Assembly (NCBI GenBank): GCA_964235605.1
Contig: CAXSCR010000015.1
Location: 1 to 64,000, forward strand
DNA from: DATCRE01 sp964235605
Lineage (GTDB): Bacteria; Bacteroidota; Bacteroidia; Cytophagales; Cyclobacteriaceae
DNA: 64,000 nt
Direction: 5' to 3'
Positions 25,971 to 33,273 of the stretch are shown here, one piece after another. The notes under the pieces were generated by a model. That model had not been told where the DNA came from and did no database searches. It saw only the letters and a list, made by a program, of their open reading frames with translations. The translations under genes were made by a program, and so were the position numbers. Numbering within the stretch: position 1 is the stretch's first letter; every line of letters starts with the position of its first letter.

Positions 25971-26037
25971 TTCTTCCCTCATTCCTCCTCCTTCGTATAT
26001 TCTATTTTCTTCGTACTTCGTACTTCGTCCCTCGCTA
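25598..26037. repeat. heptamer arrays, GTACGAA/TTCGTAC words
   Basis: Period-7 words occur in both orientations in the spacer between the Y-polymerase stop and the dnaE start. Plus-strand GGACGAA, GGATGAG, GTACGAG, GTACGAA begin near 25599 and again near 25845. The reverse complement words (TCGTACC, TTCGTAC, TTCGTCC) run from about 25714 and from 25954 to 26037. The last word CTCGCTA contains the polymerase stop codon. The opposed orientations allow long stem pairing. Confidence 0.85.
25736..25836 (-). pseudogene. decayed copy of the dnaE N-terminal coding segment
   Basis: About 100 bases nearly identical to codons 1-33 of the adjacent dnaE (for example the run from AACGAGCTGTGG to AAAACTTAG), on the same strand. 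The start codon is destroyed and a deletion shifts the frame. It is a by-product of the tandem duplication and is not expressed as protein. Confidence 0.85.
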
Positions 26038-27219
26038 GCCTTTAAACAAGTTGATATTCATCTTTACGCGAGCGCCGACATCGAGTGTGGTGGCACGCAT
26101 TAGTTTGTCTGTGCCGAAACGGTGTTTTATTTTGTCGATGGCTTCATAGAGATTTATAACTTCTTCTGTGTCATCAAATAGACTAATCTGATGATTTCCA
26201 AAAACCAATCCACTTAAGCGTACACCCACTAATCTAATTAGCATACGTCGGTTGTATAGTTTATTAAACAGCTCGGTGACTATCCGTAGTAATATATCAT
26301 CCGATGACGTGTACGGAATATGTATTTGTCGTGTCTCTGTATCGAAGTTGGCGTATCGAATTTTTACGGTTATGCACGAGGTTAACTTTTGTTGTTCGCG
26401 CAGTTTAAATGCTACTTTTTCTACCATGGCTATAAGCACAGACTTCATGCGTTTCACGTCAATGGTATCTTCTTCAAAAGTACATTCAGTAGAAATAGAT
26501 TTTTGCTCGCTGTAAGAAACTACCGGTGAGTTATCAATGCCTTGCGCTTTGTTCCAGAGACTCATTCCATTTTTACCAAACGCACTGATGAGATATTCAA
26601 CGGGTAACTCACGCAACGTGGCTACAGTCCGGACACCCATGTCATACAGAAAAGAGGCCGTTTGCTTTCCTATCATTGGAATTTTATCAACGGTTAATGG
26701 AGCTAAAAATTCTTTTTCTTTTCCTTGCGGGATATCTTTTTCGGCATTCGGCTTAAACTCAGCGGTGGCTACTTTAGATACGAGTTTATTAGCTGACATA
26801 GCCAATGAAATAGGCAACGCACTCTCCTTAATAATTTTAGTACGAAGTTCCTTTGCCCACTTAAATGCGCCGAAGTAACGATCCATACCACTGGCATCAA
26901 TATAAAATTCATCGATTGATGCTTTCTCAAATAACGGCGCACAGTCAGCAATTATTTCAGTAACCATATGCGAATACTGGCTATACGCTTCCATGTCGCC
27001 TGAGATGACTGTAGCATCGGGGCAAAGTTGTAAAGCCAGATACATAGGCATAGCAGAGTGTACGCCAAATAAACGCGTCTCGTAACTGCATGCCGCAACC
27101 ACACCCCTGCGGCTGCTTCCTCCAATAATGAGTGGCCTATTCTGAAGTTTGGGATTGCGTCTACGCTCTACCGACACAAAAAAAGCATCGAGATCTAGGT
27201 GTATGATTGTTCGTTCCAT
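26035..27219 (-). CDS. dinB: Y-family DNA polymerase (Pol IV type)
   Basis: A 394-residue translesion polymerase. Catalytic acidic residues are intact: Asp9 in IIHLDLDAFF and the Asp-Glu pair in SIDEFYID near residue 103. Steric and fingers motifs YETRLFGVHSAMP follow; the helix-hairpin-helix region (VDKIPMIGKQTASFLYDMGVRT) and little-finger domain are present. It is therefore an active DinB/Pol IV, not an inactive ImuB. It lies between a divergent LexA-like gene and a second DnaE. The layout suggests SOS-type translesion synthesis under control of that repressor. Length is slightly above E. coli DinB. Confidence 0.93.
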   Translation of the reverse strand: MERTIIHLDLDAFFVSVERRRNPKLQNRPLIIGGSSRRGVVAACSYETRLFGVHSAMPMYLALQLCPDATVISGDMEAYSQYSHMVTEIIADCAPLFEKASIDEFYIDASGMDRYFGAFKWAKELRTKIIKESALPISLAMSANKLVSKVATAEFKPNAEKDIPQGKEKEFLAPLTVDKIPMIGKQTASFLYDMGVRTVATLRELPVEYLISAFGKNGMSLWNKAQGIDNSPVVSYSEQKSISTECTFEEDTIDVKRMKSVLIAMVEKVAFKLREQQKLTSCITVKIRYANFDTETRQIHIPYTSSDDILLRIVTELFNKLYNRRMLIRLVGVRLSGLVFGNHQISLFDDTEEVINLYEAIDKIKHRFGTDKLMRATTLDVGARVKMNINLFKG

Positions 27220-27274
27220 ATCACAAATAAACTATTATTATTAGTATTTATTTTTACTTTATTACTATTTATAT

Positions 27275-27282
27275 TAGTTTTG
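27275..27282 (+). promoter_or_regulatory. Bacteroidota-type -7 promoter element
   Basis: TAGTTTTG matches the Bacteroidota -7 consensus TAnnTTTG exactly and lies 54 bases before the preferred start of the LexA-like gene. I see no convincing -33 TTG, so confidence is limited. Confidence 0.4.
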
Positions 27283-27319
27283 TTAAAAGCGCTTAACGCC
27301 CATACCATTTGCAAAATGG
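27282..27319. promoter_or_regulatory. two palindromes before the LexA-like gene
   Basis: GTTAA-N6-TTAAC (27282-27297) overlaps the predicted transcription start, and CCATTT-GCA-AAATGG (27305-27319) follows 7 bases later, ending 17 bases before the ATG at 27336. Both are candidate operators for autoregulation and for control of the divergent polymerase gene. Confidence 0.45.
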
Positions 27320-27335
27320 CATTAACCTTAACCTT

Positions 27336-28100
27336 ATGATAGAGATCATCAACAAGAATATTCGCTTTCTACGGGAGCAAGCTGGATTGACACAAAAAGA
27401 ACTCGCGGCCAAGCTAAAGATTAATACCCCTGTTATTGGAGCGTATGAAGAATGCAGGGCCATGCCGCCTATCCCTATTTTAATAAAAATTGCTGAGCTC
27501 TTTAAAACGGATGTAGACAGCTTGGTGCGAAAGAGTATTTCAACAAGCAGCAGTAAGTCTAAAAAAGACAAATTTATAAGGGGCAAAAACGTTCTAGCTA
27601 TTAGTGTTGACAGTGAGAATAGAGAGAACGTAGAGCTAGTAACTCAAAAGGCATCGGCAGGCTACCTCAGTGGCTATTCAGATCCAGAGTTTGTTAAAGA
27701 ACTGCCAAAGATCACGTTACCCATACTGAGTAAAAATGCTACACACCGTGCGTTTGAAATTAAGGGTGACTCCATGCTGCCCGTAAAACCAGGAGACATT
27801 ATTATTGGCACGTATGTCGAGAACATTGAGAAGCTCATCGATGGAAAAACCTACATCGTTCTATCAGATACAGAAGGCATTGTTTATAAAAGAGTTTTTT
27901 CATTTCCTGCTGAAGAGCAATTTCTAATGGTATCAGATAATAAAAATTACAAACCTTATCTTCTTGATTTAAAAGACGTAACAGAGGTTTGGTCGTTTGC
28001 CGCACGCATTACAGCAGATGATGTGGCTCTAGAAGCAACTGAAGGTATTTCCTTAAATTTTCTAGCCACTAAGTGGATGGAGCTAATGAATAAGCGGTGA
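27336..28100 (+). CDS. LexA-like repressor (XRE helix-turn-helix plus S24 peptidase domain)
   Basis: About 254 residues. An N-terminal XRE helix-turn-helix (roughly residues 5-60: IRFLREQAGLTQKELAAKL) is joined to a C-terminal S24/LexA autoprotease domain. The nucleophile Ser is in EIKGDSMLPVKPGD and the general-base Lys in GIVYKRV. Such proteins cleave themselves when RecA filaments form. I start at MIEIINKNIRF (27336), since the upstream ATG at 27309 falls in a palindrome. It is divergent from the Y-family polymerase, so it most likely represses that gene and itself. Phage CI-like repressors share this design, but no phage genes are near. Confidence 0.9.
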   Translation: MIEIINKNIRFLREQAGLTQKELAAKLKINTPVIGAYEECRAMPPIPILIKIAELFKTDVDSLVRKSISTSSSKSKKDKFIRGKNVLAISVDSENRENVELVTQKASAGYLSGYSDPEFVKELPKITLPILSKNATHRAFEIKGDSMLPVKPGDIIIGTYVENIEKLIDGKTYIVLSDTEGIVYKRVFSFPAEEQFLMVSDNKNYKPYLLDLKDVTEVWSFAARITADDVALEATEGISLNFLATKWMELMNKR

Positions 28101-28167
28101 TCTAATAGCTAGATAATTCTAAGCGCTCAAAAGTTTGGTAGACTCTGCGGGATAGATACTAAATTCA

Positions 28168-28686
28168 ATGAAAAATAAACCGAGATTAATCGACATTTAC
28201 GAGGACAGGTTTATAACTCAGAATGAGAGAAAATTTGGTCAATGGAGACCTATTCCAAAAAAATTGAGATATCAAAGGCCCATTCATACACTTTCACCAG
28301 GACGTAGATTTATCAACCTATTCATTGATTGCGCCTTCTTTGGGGGAATGCTTCTACTATTTGAAGGGTTTTCGCATGTCGCGTTTTATCCCATATTCTA
28401 TTTGTTTGGCATACCGCTCTACTATATAATTGGTGAATTCTTCCTTCAAAAAACCCTCGGTAAATTATTTACAAGATCACTAGTTGTTGATGTGTACGGA
28501 GAAAAACCCAACCTCAGAAAAATAATATTAAGGACGTCGATAAGATTCATTCCATTCGAACCGTTTTCGTTCTTAAATGAAGATCGTGGGTGGCATGACC
28601 AATGGTCTGAGACCTATGTCATAAGCGAAGATGAATTAAAAACCGTCAAGGCACTAATGGCCGATGCAAAAAACATGAAACCATAA
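28168..28686 (+). CDS. RDD family membrane protein
   Basis: A 172-residue membrane protein with the RDD signatures: RRFINLFIDCAFFGG (first helix, near residue 50), QKTLGKLFTRSLVVD after the second helix, and RTSIRFIPFEPFSF with GWHDQWSETYVI at the end. Two hydrophobic helices lie at about 50-70 and 74-98. The N-terminal 45 residues are basic and soluble. RDD proteins are poorly characterised; some act in ion exchange. It stands alone, convergent with mlaD with only two bases between the stop codons. Confidence 0.88.
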   Translation: MKNKPRLIDIYEDRFITQNERKFGQWRPIPKKLRYQRPIHTLSPGRRFINLFIDCAFFGGMLLLFEGFSHVAFYPIFYLFGIPLYYIIGEFFLQKTLGKLFTRSLVVDVYGEKPNLRKIILRTSIRFIPFEPFSFLNEDRGWHDQWSETYVISEDELKTVKALMADAKNMKP

Positions 28687-28688
28687 CA

Positions 28689-29657
28689 TTACTTTCCTTC
28701 ACGCTTCTTCTTTTTTCTAAAATACCCACGAAGTAGAAAGTTATGTTGTAGCGCCGTCATGTTTTCATCGAGCTTAGAAGAGGCGCTTTTAGTGCTCTGC
28801 ATTGTTTCTTGCAGCTTATTGGCAAAGGCAGAGTCTGCCAGCAACACACCAACTGCGTTCTTCTTACTTTGCATCTCTTGCGTAACTTGTTGAAGATTGG
28901 CTGCAATGGCAGATGCATTTCTACTTACCAATTCAACATTTGCAATGGCATCCTCAAATGTAGCTGTCATGCTGGTATCTTGAATAATCGATGGTAATAA
29001 ACCATCGCCATTCCTCATATCATCCAGTAGTGCAGTAAGATTTGCCGATGCTTTAGTGGTATTAGCGCCCGTATTTCGCAAACCTGAAATTGCTTTCCTG
29101 AAATCTTGTGCAAGAGGACCATCATTAAGCAACTCTCCTACTATACCTTGACCATTTTCTATTTTACTTGCAATCTTTTTAAGATCTGCTGTAAGTGATT
29201 TTGTATTATCGCCTACTTCCTTCGCAATGTTAATAAGCTCCTGTGTATCTGGTGGAGATAATGAATTGATTGTATCATTATCCTGAATAACTTCTGGCGA
29301 TTTACCCGTACGAATAACTACGATCTTGTTTCCTACTAACCCATCAGAACCTATGAATGCTGTGGCATCTTTCCGAATGAATTCATTTTGTTTGTCTTTA
29401 AGAGAAAGACTCACTACCACCTGGCCTTCTGTAATAATTTGTACGTGCTTTACGGTACCAATCTTTACACCCGAAAGCCACACGTTATCACCTTCTTTAA
29501 GCCCTTCTATATTTCTAAATACGGCCGAGATTACAAATGTCTTAGCAAAAATATTTTTCTCGCTTCCAATAAAGAACAGTGCTATTAAAAATAGAACCAA
29601 CCCTCCTGCCACAAAGGCACCAAGCTTAACGTTTTGTTTTACATCTGCTGTTTCCAC
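28689..29657 (-). CDS. mlaD: MlaD/MCE domain lipid-transport protein
   Basis: A 322-residue inner-membrane-anchored MCE protein. One N-terminal helix (about residues 12-30) is followed by a single MCE domain (NIEGLKEGDNVWLSGVKIGTV, near residue 45-120) and a long helical region with repeated polar heptads (130-310), which probably forms a hydrophobic tunnel. It is the periplasmic lipid-binding part of a Mla-type transporter encoded with mlaF and mlaE upstream on the same strand. The C-terminal tail is very basic. Direction of phospholipid movement is not decided by sequence. Confidence 0.9.
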   Translation of the reverse strand: METADVKQNVKLGAFVAGGLVLFLIALFFIGSEKNIFAKTFVISAVFRNIEGLKEGDNVWLSGVKIGTVKHVQIITEGQVVVSLSLKDKQNEFIRKDATAFIGSDGLVGNKIVVIRTGKSPEVIQDNDTINSLSPPDTQELINIAKEVGDNTKSLTADLKKIASKIENGQGIVGELLNDGPLAQDFRKAISGLRNTGANTTKASANLTALLDDMRNGDGLLPSIIQDTSMTATFEDAIANVELVSRNASAIAANLQQVTQEMQSKKNAVGVLLADSAFANKLQETMQSTKSASSKLDENMTALQHNFLLRGYFRKKKKREGK

Positions 29658-29673
29658 AACTTTTTAAATTAGG

Positions 29674-30456
29674 TTAATATTTAAAGAAAGGTTCCAAATC
29701 TGGATCTTTCGTTTGTTTCAATTCATCAAAAGTGCCCTCCGCTCTTGTGTATCCTTCAACAAGTGCTATTACGCGGTCTGAAGTTTCTCGTGCACAGCTA
29801 ATATCATGTGTGATTATGATAGAAGAGGTTTTATATTTTTCACGTACCTGAATAATCAGATCATTTATTTCTGAGGATGTTATCGGATCAAGTCCTGCTG
29901 TAGGTTCATCATATAACATAATTTGCGGATTTAATATGAGCGTGCGCGCAATGCCGATACGCTTTTTCATTCCACCTGATAACTCTGAGGGTCTTTGATT
30001 AGCTGTATGTTCAAGTCCTACGTTTTGTAAGGCATCCATTACCAATTCATCCAGCTTCTTCTTATCATAGATCTTCAAATTTCGCTTTAATGGAAATTCA
30101 AGGTTCTCACGTATGGTCATGGAGTCATATAAGGCGCTTCCTTGGAATGAGAAGCCCACCTTCAAACGCATTTCATTTAATTCATCTTGCGATAATGAAG
30201 GAACATCATACCCCAATACATTTATTTCTCCAGCATCGTGTTGAATTAATCCAACCATACATTTAATCAACACAGATTTACCCGTACCAGATCTTCCAAG
30301 AACAACGAGATTTTCACTTTTATAAAGGTCAAAGCTAACGTCACGCAACACCTGTCGCTCACCAAAAGATTTCTTGACATGACGTACCTTAGCGACAATA
30401 TCCTTATTGCCAACGTGAGACGATTTATATCCAATATTAGCTTCTGTTTGAATCAT
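29674..30456 (-). CDS. mlaF: Mla-type ABC transporter ATPase
   Basis: A 260-residue ATPase of the MlaF group. Walker A GRSGTGKSVLIK (near residue 54), the ABC signature LSGGMKKRIGIART, Walker B IMLYDEPTAGLDP and the switch His in IITHDIS are intact. The GMKKR version of the signature is typical of Mla ATPases. It overlaps mlaE by four bases upstream and precedes mlaD by 16 bases, so mlaE-mlaF-mlaD form one operon. It drives lipid transfer between membranes and acts at the cytoplasmic face. Confidence 0.95.
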   Translation of the reverse strand: MIQTEANIGYKSSHVGNKDIVAKVRHVKKSFGERQVLRDVSFDLYKSENLVVLGRSGTGKSVLIKCMVGLIQHDAGEINVLGYDVPSLSQDELNEMRLKVGFSFQGSALYDSMTIRENLEFPLKRNLKIYDKKKLDELVMDALQNVGLEHTANQRPSELSGGMKKRIGIARTLILNPQIMLYDEPTAGLDPITSSEINDLIIQVREKYKTSSIIITHDISCARETSDRVIALVEGYTRAEGTFDELKQTKDPDLEPFFKY

Positions 30457-31208
30457 CTCCTGAATATGTTAATAACTTGTAAACTCAAGAGGTCAATAAT
30501 GAAGATCAATAACATAGATACCACTACCGCAGTGTTTGCTGCTTTACCTACACCCGTAGTTCCATTCTCTGAATTATATCCGGAATAACACCCTACAATA
30601 CCAATAGCAAAACCAAAGAAAGTAGATTTGATTATAGAAGAGAAAATATCGAGATAGGTTATTGACGACGCAACTTCGTTGAAAAACAATTGAAAGCCTG
30701 TATTACTAAATACATTAACCATGATATATGATCCTAACAACGCAACAATATCAGCATAGACTACAAGTAAAGGCAATGCTATTGTAGTGGCAGCAACACG
30801 GCTTACGACCAAATATGAAAAAGGCCTTGTACCAGATACTTCCATGGCATCAATTTGTTCCGTTACTTTCATACTGCCGAGTTCAGCACCGATGTTTGAG
30901 GCAAGCTTACCAGCACAAATTAGTCCTGTAATTAAGGGGCCTAGCGAGCGAACAACAGCCTGCGAAACCAAAGAGGGAAGCCATGATTCAGCACCGAATG
31001 AGGAAAGGGATGGTCTAGATTGTTTTGTGAAAACTATTCCTGCAAGGAAGGATGTAAACGTGATTAAGAATAGTGACCGATTGCCAACGGAATAACTTTG
31101 ACGCAATATTTCACGCACTTCAAGGGGTGAAAAAAATAATTGCTTAAAAACTCTAACTATAAATTGATATATGTCAGCCGTGCGCAGTAATATTTTCTGA
31201 AATTTCAT
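30453..31208 (-). CDS. mlaE: Mla-type ABC transporter permease
   Basis: A 251-residue MlaE permease. The N-terminal amphipathic stretch and about five membrane helices fit the family. The conserved cytoplasmic loop reads GAELGSMKVTEQIDAMEVSG near residue 108, and GCYSGYNSENGTTGVGKAAN near the C terminus. It is the first gene of the mla operon. No gene for an MlaA, MlaB or MlaC homologue is adjacent, as is common in Bacteroidota. I see no TGGCA promoter element before it, unlike the stress genes just beyond. Confidence 0.95.
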   Translation of the reverse strand: MKFQKILLRTADIYQFIVRVFKQLFFSPLEVREILRQSYSVGNRSLFLITFTSFLAGIVFTKQSRPSLSSFGAESWLPSLVSQAVVRSLGPLITGLICAGKLASNIGAELGSMKVTEQIDAMEVSGTRPFSYLVVSRVAATTIALPLLVVYADIVALLGSYIMVNVFSNTGFQLFFNEVASSITYLDIFSSIIKSTFFGFAIGIVGCYSGYNSENGTTGVGKAANTAVVVSMLLIFIIDLLSLQVINIFRR

Positions 31209-31263
31209 TGTTTTAAATTTCGCTTATAGCCTTAGCTACTTAACGCACTGACCTAATGAAAAA

Positions 31264-31683
31264 TTATTTATATGCTTGGGAGCTTGATAACTCCATTATT
31301 TGATTTACTATTTGATAATACATACGCCTTTTTTCGGCTGTTTGCGCTAAAGCATTTCTAGTAGTGTTATCGTCCCAAGTGTTCGCACTAGAAACCACGA
31401 CTTCTTCAATGGCTTTTTCAATTTGAGCACGTTGCAAATTTAGCTCCTTATATGCTTTGTTAAGCAACTGACTATTCTCGTCTTTATTTGCACTTAATTT
31501 TTTCTGAACGTTCAGTATAGTCATATCGATTGAATCACGTAACTGGACGAGCTCCTTAGAAATTTGACTCTTGGTTGGGTTAATAACTGTATCAGCTATT
31601 AGCGTTGTAAACCTATCTGCCGAATAGCTATAATTAACTAAGGATATTAATAGTCCTAGTAAACAATAGAATATGCATTTCAT
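31264..31683 (-). CDS. secreted coiled-coil protein, unknown
   Basis: A 139-residue protein with a signal peptide (residues 1-22, ending YSA) and a mature part that is almost entirely helical and charged, with coiled-coil tendency from about 40 to 100. No cysteines remain after the signal peptide and there is no known motif. It overlaps the stop of the upstream membrane protein by four bases (ATGA), so the two are translationally coupled. I do not recognise the family. The pair belongs to the stress island by position and by the TGGCA element ahead of its partner. Confidence 0.65.
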   Translation of the reverse strand: MKCIFYCLLGLLISLVNYSYSADRFTTLIADTVINPTKSQISKELVQLRDSIDMTILNVQKKLSANKDENSQLLNKAYKELNLQRAQIEKAIEEVVVSSANTWDDNTTRNALAQTAEKRRMYYQIVNQIMELSSSQAYK

Positions 31684-31934
31684 ACTTTATTGTAATTAAT
31701 TCTGTGTTTAAGCGTATGAGAGAGTTTAAATGCGGCGGGATCAAATTTCTTGACAACAGCATTTCTACCTGTTGTTGTGCGGGGTTTCGACTTTCTGTAG
31801 ACCGCTACCAATTTTTCATAGTCTTCATCAAGCTCAACCTCAGGAAACATAAATTTGGCTAGGTAATAAAATGTAATAACAAACATTACATAACCTACAA
31901 CAACAGCTAATAATATTTTTATAATATCTTCCAT
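31680..31934 (-). CDS. single-helix membrane protein, unknown
   Basis: About 84 residues: one membrane helix (about 4-27, KILLAVVVGYVMFVITFYYLA) followed by a basic cytoplasmic tail with SKPRTTTGRNAVVKKFDP. An ATG at 31958 would add eight residues, but a promoter-like TGGCAT element at 31959-31975 ends right before it, so a transcript starting about 25 bases downstream would miss that codon; I prefer the ATG at 31934. It is coupled to the secreted protein downstream by a four-base overlap. No family is recognised. Confidence 0.6.
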   Translation of the reverse strand: MEDIIKILLAVVVGYVMFVITFYYLAKFMFPEVELDEDYEKLVAVYRKSKPRTTTGRNAVVKKFDPAAFKLSHTLKHRINYNKV

Positions 31935-31958
31935 AACCATATGTTTTACATTTTCCAT

Positions 31959-31975
31959 GATAAATAATTATGCCA
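31959..31975 (-). promoter_or_regulatory. TGGCA/T-run promoter-like element
   Basis: TGGCATAATTATTTATC on the minus strand, 41 bases before the preferred ATG of the membrane-helix gene (31934). Confidence 0.4.
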
Positions 31976-32014
31976 ACAGCATATTGTTCTCAATAGGGTA
32001 TTTCCTTTTTACAT

Positions 32015-32045
32015 AAAAAAAGCCTGACTAAATTTAGCAAGGCTT
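32015..32045 (-). terminator. terminator after the small two-helix gene
   Basis: On the minus strand AAGCCT and AGGCTT flank an inner CTAAATTTAG palindrome, followed by T7. It lies 22 bases after the 70-residue gene's stop. Confidence 0.75.
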
Positions 32046-32066
32046 GTCATTAGTTATATATAATGT

Positions 32067-32279
32067 TTATGCTTTTCTTTTTCCTAGCACCATAACTAAA
32101 ACGCCTGATACTAATAAAGCTATACCAACTATGGGCGACCAACTTATAGGTGTTTTCTCTTCTTTATTGATTTCGAGAGGTCCAATGTCAACAACTTTCT
32201 TTTTAGTAATGATATTGAATCCTGTGAAAGCCATGGCGGCAATACCCAATACAATTAAAACTATACCTAGATTTTTCAT
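32067..32279 (-). CDS. small two-helix membrane protein (DUF3185-like)
   Basis: A 70-residue protein with two membrane helices (about 4-22 and 49-64) joined by a loop reading KKKVVDIGPLEINKEEKTPISWSP. Small proteins with this exact plan (helix, DxGPxEINKE loop, WSPIVG, helix, GKRK end) recur in Bacteroidota stress loci and are often called DUF3185. It has its own terminator. A TGGCA-like element (first base C) precedes it by 42 bases. Function unknown. Confidence 0.75.
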   Translation of the reverse strand: MKNLGIVLIVLGIAAMAFTGFNIITKKKVVDIGPLEINKEEKTPISWSPIVGIALLVSGVLVMVLGKRKA

Positions 32280-32303
32280 GTGTTATTGTTGTTTAATTTG
32301 TTT

Positions 32304-32321
32304 TAAAAAATAGTGATACCG
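32304..32321 (-). promoter_or_regulatory. weak TGGCA/T-run promoter-like element
   Basis: CGGTATCACTATTTTTTA on the minus strand, 42 bases before the two-helix gene. Two positions differ from the best sites (first C, and T for C at position 4). Confidence 0.28.
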
Positions 32322-32534
32322 CTAAAGTAAGCGAAAGTAAGCTGTTCTAGCCCTAATTTACTATCAATTAAGATCAATTATTTGCATTCTAATACCACCA
32401 TTAAGCAGTGCAAATGATTAGTGTTATACATTGGTATCAACCGATCACTAGAGGCCTTTAAATTGAAATTGATAAACAAGAACTATGTGCAACTGCTAGT
32501 CAGTTGCACATAATAATTATTTAATTGCTCTATA

Positions 32535-32720
32535 TTAATTGCTTTCTAAGGCTTTAAGAATTTCTTCTTTAGTCTTTCCTAGTTTCTTCTGAATACGACC
32601 AAGGAATTCATCATCTTGACCTTCTGAGTAAGTGAGATCATCATCTGTAAGATCAGCATACTTTTGTTTCAATTTACCTTTTACTTCATTCCATCTCCCT
32701 TTTATTTCTAGTTTGTTCAT
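32535..32720 (-). CDS. CsbD family stress protein
   Basis: A 61-residue CsbD-like protein. It carries the family pattern IKGRWNEVKGKLKQKYADLTDDDL and GRIQKKLGKTKEEI; the whole protein is two helical repeats. CsbD is a general-stress protein of the Bacillus SigB regulon, and homologues across bacteria rise under osmotic or starvation stress; the mechanism is unknown. It is divergent from the ytxH-like gene. A TGGCAT element lies 55 bases upstream and a GGGAAA-CTA-TTTCCC palindrome sits between the two divergent genes. Confidence 0.92.
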   Translation of the reverse strand: MNKLEIKGRWNEVKGKLKQKYADLTDDDLTYSEGQDDEFLGRIQKKLGKTKEEILKALESN

Positions 32721-32757
32721 AATTTATAAATTTTAGTTAATATTCTTTGCGGCTACA

Positions 32758-32775
32758 TATATAAAGAATATGCCA
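32758..32775 (-). promoter_or_regulatory. TGGCA/T-run promoter-like element before csbD-like gene
   Basis: TGGCATATTCTTTATATA on the minus strand, 55 bases before the CsbD-like start codon. Confidence 0.42.
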
Positions 32776-32840
32776 TGGAAACATTTAGCAATCAGCCTGT
32801 TAATATAAAGGCCAAATTTATAAATTCACGTTATACGGTT

Positions 32841-32855
32841 GGGAAACTATTTCCC
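32841..32855. promoter_or_regulatory. palindrome between csbD-like and ytxH-like genes
   Basis: GGGAAA-CTA-TTTCCC, a perfect six-base inverted repeat with a three-base centre. It lies 36 bases before the ytxH-side TGGCAC element and 66 bases before the csbD-side one. The ten bases ACTATTTCCC recur at 47713-47722, 46 bases before the TGGAAT element of the PA2169-like gene. Confidence 0.4.
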
Positions 32856-32890
32856 CAGTTAAACATTTAACAATTTTTATAATCTATTGA

Positions 32891-32908
32891 TGGCACAAGT
32901 TTTTATAC
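32891..32908 (+). promoter_or_regulatory. TGGCA/T-run promoter-like element before ytxH-like gene
   Basis: TGGCACAAGTTTTTATAC, 60 bases before the YtxH-domain start codon. The first six bases equal the sigma-54 -24 consensus TGGCAC. Confidence 0.45.
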
Positions 32909-32950
32909 TTAACAGTACTATAAATTAATCAATCATTAAAAGTTAAAAAC

Positions 32951-33211
32951 ATGAAAACAACAGGTCAAATATTACTCGGAATTCTGTGTGCCGCATCAGC
33001 AGGCGTTGTAATAGGCTTACTTATCGCTCCCTCAAAAGGTGAAGATCTTAGAAAAGACATCAAGAATTCTGCTGGCGATTTCGCTAACAAACTTGGTGAC
33101 TTATTAGCAAGAGGAAAAGAGCAGTATGAAGACTTAAAGTCTAAATTAGGCGAAGAAGCTGAAGAAGTTAAAAGTGAAGCTGCTGATACTTATCGTAACG
33201 CTAACGTTTAA
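32951..33211 (+). CDS. YtxH domain protein
   Basis: An 86-residue YtxH-type stress protein. One N-terminal membrane helix (about residues 7-27, LLGILCAASAGVVIGLLIAPS) with the family motif APSKGEDLRKDIK is followed by a soluble amphipathic helix rich in Lys and Glu. Homologues are general-stress proteins of unknown mechanism. It leads a set of three envelope-associated genes on the plus strand, although a hairpin with a T tract separates it from the next one. A TGGCAC element lies 60 bases upstream. Confidence 0.9.
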   Translation: MKTTGQILLGILCAASAGVVIGLLIAPSKGEDLRKDIKNSAGDFANKLGDLLARGKEQYEDLKSKLGEEAEEVKSEAADTYRNANV

Positions 33212-33224
33212 AACAAAATTTAGT

Positions 33225-33255
33225 AAAGCAGGCCATTTGGTCTGCTTTATTTTTT
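33225..33255 (+). terminator. terminator after ytxH-like gene
   Basis: AAAGCAGGCC and GGTCTGCTTT pair with one G-T mismatch around ATTT, followed by ATTTTTT. It lies 13 bases after the stop, and may be leaky since the next gene follows in 19 bases. Confidence 0.7.
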
Positions 33256-33273
33256 AATTAAAAGAGAAAATGT

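Noticed and set aside
25819..26103. 94-codon plus-strand frame
   Set aside because: Consists of the duplicated spacer and heptamer words and runs antisense into dinB.
27336..28100. phage CI-type repressor
   Set aside because: The domain plan fits, but the divergent polymerase gene and absence of phage genes favour a LexA-like SOS regulator.
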